From Pseudomonas entomophila L48 (lineage in GTDB: Bacteria; Pseudomonadota; Gammaproteobacteria; Pseudomonadales; Pseudomonadaceae), in NCBI RefSeq assembly GCF_000026105.1, contig NC_008027.1, forward strand, positions 1,112,501-1,176,500: 64,000 nt of DNA. Direction: 5' to 3'. Each line of letters opens with the position of its first letter. Within the stretch, counting starts at the first letter, position 1. Positions 58,986 through 64,000 of the stretch are shown here, in pieces. The notes beneath the pieces were generated by a model, which had not been told where the DNA came from, ran no database searches, and was given only the letters and a program-made list of their open reading frames with translations. Position numbers and translations under genes: made by a program.

Positions 58986-61037
58986 TTACAGCGCCGAGAC
59001 CTGATTGCGTTGCGCCTGTTTGAGGAAGGCGGTCAGCTCGCGCGCCGACAGCGGTTTGCTGTAGTGGTAGCCCTGACCTTCGTGGCAGCCCTGGGCGATG
59101 ATGTAGCTCTCTTGCTCCGCCGTTTCCACGCCCTCGGCGATGACCTGCATGCCCAGACTCTTGCCCAGCTGGATGATGGCGCGAACGATGGTGGCGTCGT
59201 CGTCATCATCGAGCAGGTCCTGGACGAAGCTCTTGTCGATCTTGATCTTGTCCAGTGGCAGCGACTTCAGGTAGCTGAGCGAGGAGTAGCCGGTACCGAA
59301 GTCGTCAATGGCGATCAAGGCGCCCGAGCGGCGCAAGCTCAGCAGGTGCTGGGCGGCGGTGCTGATGTCTTCCATCAGGCCGGTCTCGGTGACCTCCAGC
59401 TCCAGGCTGCGTGGCGGCAGGCGGTAGGCCTGCAGCAGGTTGTTGACCACCCGCGGCAGTTCGTTGTGGTGCAGCTGCACGGTGGACAGGTTGACCGCCA
59501 TGCGCAGCTCGCCGAAGCCCAGGTCGTGCCATTCGCGCAGTTGGCGGCAGGCCTGGTCGAGCACCCACTCGCCAATGCTGATGATATTGCCGTTCTGCTC
59601 GGCCAGCGGGATGAACTGGTCCGGCGGCACCATGCCCAGCTCCGGGTGCTGCCAGCGCAGCAGCGCCTCGACCCCGACCACGCGGTGGTCACGGTAGCTG
59701 ATCTGCGGCTGGTAGACGAGGTACAGCTGGTTGCGCGGAAGGGCTTCGCGCAGGTCCTTTTCCAGCTCGCGGCGGCGGCGCATCTCGCTGTCGACGCTGG
59801 CGATGTAGAACTGGTAGCGGTTGCGCGAGCGGGCCTTGGCCAGGGTCATGGTCTGCTCGGCCTTCTGCAACAGCTTTTCGGTGCTGTCGCCGTCTTCGGG
59901 GAACAGGGTGATGCCGATGGTGGCGCGCAGGCGGATCTGCTGGTGGTCGAGGTCGAAGGGCGCCTCGAGGTCGTCGAGGATGCTCTGGGCCAGCTCGGCG
60001 GCTTCGTAGGGCTGCTCGATATTGGCCTGCACCAGGGCGAACTGGTCGCCGCCCAGTCGGGCCAGGGCACCCAGGCGGCCGCTGTGGGCGCGCAGGCGAT
60101 CGGCCAGGGCCAGCAGCAACTGGTCACCGACCTGGTAGCTGAACTGCTCGTTGATGCCCTTGAAGTCGTCCAGCCCCACGCAGAGCACCGCCACCCGGCG
60201 TTGCAGGCGGCCACCGTCGACGAGGATCTTGTCCAGTTGTTGCTGTAGTTGCTGGCGGTTGGGCAGACCGGTGAGGAAGTCGTACTGGGCCATGCGCTGC
60301 AGGCTGTTTTCGGCCTCATGGCGCAGGTGGGTGTTGCGCTCGATCGAGGCCAGCAACTGGTTGGCGGTGTTGACCCACAAGCCCAGTTCGTTGCGTTCGT
60401 GGCCCTTGAGCTGCGGGATCTGGTGCTGGCTGGGGCGGTCGGGGTTAATTTGCGTCAGGTGGTCGATGATCTTCGACAGCGGCTTGGTCAGCAGCCAGTG
60501 GTAGACCAGGTACAGCACCAGGCCCATGGCCAGCGCCCTGAGCACGCCGGAGATGAAGATGATCACGGCGTTGATCAGGAAGTCCTCGCCGTATGAAGAG
60601 GTGTCGAGGGTGATGCTCAGGTCGCCGTAGTACTCACTGTAGGGACCACGGCCAACCAACTGAGTGGTGTAGGTGCGTTCCTGGCCGAGGATCAGGTCGG
60701 TCAGCCAGCGCATGGACATGTCCTGCAGCGGCCTGGATTTTTCCGCCAGCATGGTTTCGTTGGGGTGGCCGATGGCGGCCATGCGCACCGACTCGTCCTG
60801 GAACAGGCCTTCCATCACCTGCATGCCCATTTCCCGGTCGAGGCTGTACACCGCTTGCGTCGACGGGTCGCGGAACATGTCGAGGATGCGCTGGGCGTCG
60901 TTGTTCACGGCCTGGCGGGTCTTGTAGGCGTCATAGACGATCTGCGCGCAGCTGAGGACGACCCCGACCGCCAACGCCGAGAGCAGCACCACCCTGAGCA
61001 ACTTGACCGATAAGCTGTTCCGAAATTCCAGCTTCAA
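58986..61037 (-). CDS. bifA: Cyclic-di-GMP phosphodiesterase BifA (GGDEF-EAL)
   Basis: 683 residues from a TTG at 61037 with AAGGA seven bases upstream (protein M/L-KLEFRNSLSVKLLRVVLL); an ATG at 61067 adds ten residues but has no ribosome-binding site. Two membrane helices (about 12-32 and 165-190) bound a periplasmic sensor region. The GGDEF domain is degenerate (RLGGDQFALVQA). The EAL domain is intact (VVGVEALLRWQHP, DDFGTGYSSLSYLKSLPLDK). BifA lowers c-di-GMP and promotes biofilm dispersal. It lies between icmP and sodB. Confidence 0.92.
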   Translation of the reverse strand: MKLEFRNSLSVKLLRVVLLSALAVGVVLSCAQIVYDAYKTRQAVNNDAQRILDMFRDPSTQAVYSLDREMGMQVMEGLFQDESVRMAAIGHPNETMLAEKSRPLQDMSMRWLTDLILGQERTYTTQLVGRGPYSEYYGDLSITLDTSSYGEDFLINAVIIFISGVLRALAMGLVLYLVYHWLLTKPLSKIIDHLTQINPDRPSQHQIPQLKGHERNELGLWVNTANQLLASIERNTHLRHEAENSLQRMAQYDFLTGLPNRQQLQQQLDKILVDGGRLQRRVAVLCVGLDDFKGINEQFSYQVGDQLLLALADRLRAHSGRLGALARLGGDQFALVQANIEQPYEAAELAQSILDDLEAPFDLDHQQIRLRATIGITLFPEDGDSTEKLLQKAEQTMTLAKARSRNRYQFYIASVDSEMRRRRELEKDLREALPRNQLYLVYQPQISYRDHRVVGVEALLRWQHPELGMVPPDQFIPLAEQNGNIISIGEWVLDQACRQLREWHDLGFGELRMAVNLSTVQLHHNELPRVVNNLLQAYRLPPRSLELEVTETGLMEDISTAAQHLLSLRRSGALIAIDDFGTGYSSLSYLKSLPLDKIKIDKSFVQDLLDDDDDATIVRAIIQLGKSLGMQVIAEGVETAEQESYIIAQGCHEGQGYHYSKPLSARELTAFLKQAQRNQVSAL

Positions 61038-61265
61038 TGGGGTTTCCTTAATCCATGCGCATGCCATTATTTTGCCATTAGTCGTGGCAACAGACTATCG
61101 ACCGATTGCCAATCGCAGGCTGCGCGTCGGTGAACGGAGCTGCCCTTGGCTCTGTATCGGTTGAGGAGGCATGCGACTTGAGTGCGCTGCATCAACTTTC
61201 CAGACGTTTGATGTTAGCGCGCTCTGCGCCTTGAGCAAGAGCGCAGCGATTTCTGTCGCCTCACA

Positions 61266-61343
61266 TGTAGGAGCCAGCCTTGCTGGCGATGCAAGGCGCA
61301 GCCTTGCCCGTAGGGCTGTTCGCCAGCAAGGCTGGCTCCTACA
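61266..61343. repeat. REP-like pair, class GTAGGAGCCAGCCTTGCTGGCGA
   Basis: Arms 61266-61289 and 61320-61343 are perfect 24-bp inverted copies. Same GTAGGAGC core as the other classes with a distinct stem. Confidence 0.88.
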
Positions 61344-61353
61344 GGGGCGCAAT

Positions 61354-61384
61354 AAAAAACCCGGCGCGAGGCCGGGCTTTTTTA
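61354..61384 (-). terminator. Terminator after sodB
   Basis: CCCGGC-GCGAG-GCCGGG flanked by A- and T-runs. On the minus strand it follows the sodB stop by about 20 bases with a T6 tail; it could act in both directions. Confidence 0.85.
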
Positions 61385-61400
61385 TTCAAGGCTGATGCGA

Positions 61401-61997
61401 TCAGGCCTTGAAGGTCTTGCCTTCGAACTGCTCGGCAACGAACTTCCAGTTGACCAGGTTCCAGAACGCTTCGACGTACTTCGGACGCAGGTTGCGGTAG
61501 TCGATGTAGTAGGCGTGTTCCCAGACATCGCAGGTCAGCAGCGGGGTGTCGCCGCTGGTCAGCGGGCAGCCGGCGCCGATGGTGCTGGCCAGGGCCAGGG
61601 AGCCGTCGGCCTTCTTCACCAGCCAGCCCCAGCCGGAGCCGAAGGTGCCGACCGACGTCTTGGTGAACTCTTCCTTGAACTTGTCGAAGGAACCGAAGGC
61701 GGCGGTGATGGCGTCAGCCAGGGCGCCGGTTGGTTGGCCGCCAGCGTTCGGTGCCAGGCAGTTCCAGTAGAAGGTGTGGTTCCAGACTTGAGCGGCGTTG
61801 TTGAAGATGCCGCCCGAAGAGCTCTTGACGATCTCTTCCAGGGTCTTGCCTTCGAATTCGGTGCCTGGGACCAGGTTGTTCAGGTTCACGACATAGGTGT
61901 TGTGGTGCTTGTCGTGGTGATACTCCAGGGTTTCCTTGGAGATGTGCGGCTGCAGGGCATCGTGGGCGTACGGCAGCGGCGGCAATTCAAAAGCCAT
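61401..61997 (-). CDS. sodB: Iron superoxide dismutase
   Basis: 198 residues. The Fe-type motif [20 protein letters not shown] and the metal motif [20 protein letters not shown] are present. N-terminal [20 protein letters not shown] is typical FeSOD. It is the constitutive, iron-replete cytoplasmic SOD and complements the Fur-boxed MnSOD at 29954. GGAGATC precedes the ATG. Confidence 0.95.
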   Translation of the reverse strand: MAFELPPLPYAHDALQPHISKETLEYHHDKHHNTYVVNLNNLVPGTEFEGKTLEEIVKSSSGGIFNNAAQVWNHTFYWNCLAPNAGGQPTGALADAITAAFGSFDKFKEEFTKTSVGTFGSGWGWLVKKADGSLALASTIGAGCPLTSGDTPLLTCDVWEHAYYIDYRNLRPKYVEAFWNLVNWKFVAEQFEGKTFKA

Positions 61998-62200
61998 GGT
62001 GGATCTCCTGATTCAGGTCTGTTTGCGGTTTGCGCAAGGCCGATCACGGGCGGCCCGATGAGCGTCGGCGAGTTTGTACTCTTTGCGACGCAAGGGCTGG
62101 ATCATAGCACCGGCCCCGGTGCATAACCACGCAACATCTATAGGGAATAGAGGTTCCAGAGCGGTTGGCCGGTGCCGACCAGCGGCCGGCACGGATAATC

Positions 62201-62226
62201 GTAGGAGCCGGCTTGCCGGCGAAAGG
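62201..62226. repeat. Single REP element
   Basis: CGTAGGAGCCGGCTTGCCGG and following CGAAAG, class I, between argO and sodB. A short GGGCCGC/GCGGCCC hairpin next to it may help end argO. Confidence 0.85.
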
Positions 62227-62248
62227 GCCGCAAGGCGGCCCCGAGGTA

Positions 62249-62848
62249 TCAGTTGAAGATCAACTGCGCCGCCACCGCGAACATCATCACCGCCACCATC
62301 AGGTCGAGCATCCGCCAGGTGGCCGGGCGTGCCAGCCAGGGCGCCAGCCAGGCCGCGCCGATCGCCAGGGTCGAGAACCACACCAGCGAGGCGCTGGCGG
62401 CCCCCGCCACATAGGCGCCGGGCACGGTCTGCTGGGCGCCGAGCGAGCCGATCAGCAGCACGGTGTCCAGGTACACATGGGGGTTGAGCAGGGTTACCGC
62501 CAGGGCGCTGAGCAGCACCGCCCGGCGCGAACGTATGCCTTGGCCTTCCTGGTGGTGCAGGCTCTGCTTGGAAAAGGCGCTGCGCAGTGCCTTGGCGCCG
62601 TACCAGATCAGGAACACCGCGCCGCCCCAGCGGGCGATGGCCAGCAGCGTCGGGTTGTGCGCCAGCACCGTGGCCAGGCCGAACACGCCGGCGGCCACCA
62701 GGAGCGCGTCGCAGACGACGCACAGCGCCGCCACCGGCAGGTGATGCTCGCGGCGCAGGCTCTGCGCCAGCACGAAGGCGTTCTGCGCGCCGATGGCCAT
62801 GATCAGCCCGAAAGCCACCAGCATGCCGTTCACATAGCTTTGCCACAT
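62249..62848 (-). CDS. argO: LysE-family L-arginine/lysine exporter ArgO
   Basis: 199 residues, about six membrane helices. LysE/ArgO landmarks are VAFGLIMAIGAQNAFVLAQS near the start, CDALLVAAGVFGLATVLA, and TLLNPHVYLDTVLLIGSLGA. It exports arginine (and lysine or canavanine) to prevent overload. It is divergent from argP, its usual activator, across 124 bases. Confidence 0.9.
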   Translation of the reverse strand: MWQSYVNGMLVAFGLIMAIGAQNAFVLAQSLRREHHLPVAALCVVCDALLVAAGVFGLATVLAHNPTLLAIARWGGAVFLIWYGAKALRSAFSKQSLHHQEGQGIRSRRAVLLSALAVTLLNPHVYLDTVLLIGSLGAQQTVPGAYVAGAASASLVWFSTLAIGAAWLAPWLARPATWRMLDLMVAVMMFAVAAQLIFN

Positions 62849-62972
62849 AGCGGGAACACTCCACTGGCGCCGACGAAGCGCCGGCGCTGATTAACGAGAA
62901 AGATGTGGCTATTGTGGCGCGTGCGGCTGTATAAGAAAAACCAATAAAGCTCATCCATCATTAGGGAAATCG
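62849..62972. promoter_or_regulatory. argO-argP divergent promoter region
   Basis: 124-base gap holding both start regions. AT-rich tracts around 62930-62965 fit the argP promoter. The ArgP operator is expected here by analogy, but no exact site was fixed. Confidence 0.5.
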
Positions 62973-63863
62973 ATGTTCGACTACAAGCTGCTCGCCGCCC
63001 TGGCCGCGGTGATCGAACAAGGCGGCTTCGAGCGCGCCGCCCAGGTGCTGGGGTTGTCGCAGTCGGCCATCTCGCAGCGCATCAAACTGCTTGAGGCGCG
63101 GGTCGGCCAGCCGGTGCTGGTACGCGCGACGCCGCCCAGCCCCACTGAAGTTGGTCGCCAACTGCTCAACCATGTGCAGCAGGTGCGCCTGCTTGAGCGC
63201 GACCTGCAGCAGCAGGTACCAGCGCTGGACGAGGAGGGGATGCCCGAGCGGCTGCGCATAGCCCTTAACGCCGATAGCCTGGCGACCTGGTGGGCGGGCG
63301 CGGTGGGGGCTTTCTGCGCCGAGCAGCAGGTGCTGCTAGACCTGGTGGTCGAAGACCAGGATGTCGGTCTCAAGCGCATGCGCGCAGGCGAGGTGGCGGC
63401 CTGCCTGTGCGGTAGCGAGCGACCGGTGGCGGGTGCGCGTAGCCTGCCCTTGGGGGCGATGCGCTACCGTGCCCTGGCCAGCCCGACGTTCATGGCGCGC
63501 TATTTCCCCAACGGTTTTGCTGCCGAGCGCCTGGCCCGCACACCGGCGATCGTGTTCGGCCCGGATGATTTCCTGCAGCATCGTTACCTGGCGTCGCTGG
63601 GTATCCAGGACGGTTTCCTGCACCACCTGTGCCCGTCGTCCGAAGGCTTCCTGCGCATGACCGAGGCGGGCCTTGGCTGGGGCCTGGTGCCCGAACGCCA
63701 GGTGGCCGAGCAACTGACGCGGGGGGAACTGGTGGAAATTTGCAGCGATACCCCCATCGATGTGCCGCTGTACTGGCATCATTGGCGCAATGGCGGGCAA
63801 CTGCTCGCTCAACTGACCGAACACCTGCGCCAGTCGGCGCGGCATTGGCTGGTGCCCTTGTAG
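62973..63863 (+). CDS. argP: LysR-family regulator ArgP
   Basis: 296 residues. The winged helix-turn-helix is at 3-60 (LAALAAVIEQGGFERAAQVL, GLSQSAISQRIKLLEARVGQ), followed by the LysR effector domain. The sequence follows E. coli ArgP/IciA (LLNHVQQVRLLERDL). It senses arginine/lysine and activates argO transcribed the other way. Its binding site should be in 62849-62972. Confidence 0.92.
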   Translation: MFDYKLLAALAAVIEQGGFERAAQVLGLSQSAISQRIKLLEARVGQPVLVRATPPSPTEVGRQLLNHVQQVRLLERDLQQQVPALDEEGMPERLRIALNADSLATWWAGAVGAFCAEQQVLLDLVVEDQDVGLKRMRAGEVAACLCGSERPVAGARSLPLGAMRYRALASPTFMARYFPNGFAAERLARTPAIVFGPDDFLQHRYLASLGIQDGFLHHLCPSSEGFLRMTEAGLGWGLVPERQVAEQLTRGELVEICSDTPIDVPLYWHHWRNGGQLLAQLTEHLRQSARHWLVPL

Positions 63864-63912
63864 GCACATCTGGCGTCAACTGCATCTGAAATCTGGCAAG
63901 GCGGAGTCTTAC

Positions 63913-64000
63913 ATGCGAATTCTGGTCACCGGCGCGAGCGGCTTCATCGGCGGGCGCTTTGCGCGTTTCGCCCTGGAGCAGGGCCTGGAGGTACGGGTCA
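63913..64000 (+). CDS. NAD(P)-dependent sugar epimerase/dehydratase family, partial (5' end only)
   Basis: 29 codons from the ATG at 63913 reach the window end: MRILVTGASGFIGGRFARFA. The Rossmann dinucleotide loop TGASGFIG marks the extended short-chain dehydrogenase family (GalE/RmlB-like). GGAG lies upstream. Substrate cannot be told from this part. Confidence 0.8.
   Translation, partial: MRILVTGASGFIGGRFARFALEQGLEVRV

Larger units (their letters stand above)
61038..61400. other. Intergenic region between bifA and sodB
   Basis: About 360 bases. It carries the bifA leader, a REP-like pair (61266-61343) and the sodB terminator (61354-61384). The stretch 61090-61260 holds nothing I recognise. 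Confidence 0.6.

Overview
The window is high-GC gammaproteobacterial chromosome. Gene order (mreBCD-maf-rng-yhdP, the rpoN cluster, the ttg2/mla operon, roxSR, fagA-fumC-orfX-sodA, mexVW next to icmP/bifA/sodB) and many GTAGGAGC-core REP elements point to a member of the Pseudomonas putida group. It is almost entirely core housekeeping sequence. No rRNA, tRNA, prophage, transposase or CRISPR array was seen.

Layout. 1-10 kb: a dipeptide-binding protein cut by the window edge, a SIMPL protein, the redox two-component pair RoxS/RoxR, a non-secreted zinc phospholipase C-like protein with a 62-residue downstream partner behind a near-consensus LexA box, an AEC transporter, AroP, a carboxymuconolactone decarboxylase-like protein, a cation/Ca antiporter and a small RlpA-like lipoprotein. 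10.9-14.2 kb: gatCAB, divergent from the shape and quality-control run mreBCD-maf-rng-yhdP-nit-tldD (14.3-25.4 kb). darP and pmbA/tldE follow. 27.6-31.5 kb: a Fur-boxed iron-starvation operon fagA-fumC-orfX-sodA-ZIP. 31.6-38.6 kb, minus strand: kdsD-kdsC-lptC-lptA-lptB-rpoN-hpf-ptsN-rapZ-ptsO (LPS precursor and transport, sigma-54, nitrogen PTS). 38.8-46.8 kb, plus strand: mlaFEDCB-ibaG-murA-hisG-hisD-hisC.

46.8-47.7 kb is a gene-free patch with a (TTG)12 microsatellite, a 7-bp tandem repeat and a mosaic inverted repeat. From memory of P. putida KT2440 gene order, it looks like a rearrangement joint. 47.7-61 kb, minus strand: mexW-mexV, then a four-gene iron/imelysin cluster (DUF1513, imelysin-like, di-haem c-type protein, IcmP-like imelysin) and bifA. 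sodB, argO/argP and the start of a nucleotide-sugar epimerase gene close the window.

The most unusual places are: (i) the LexA-boxed phospholipase C-like two-gene unit; (ii) a ~1.04-kb tandem duplication between mexV and the DUF1513 gene, with a 10-bp microhomology at its joint, well-conserved flanks and two strongly diverged small AT-rich genes inside, one broken by a poly-T frameshift; (iii) mreC, whose only plausible full-length start is ATT; (iv) the mosaic inverted-repeat patch after hisC. Functional names come from recognised motifs and family memory; no database search was run.
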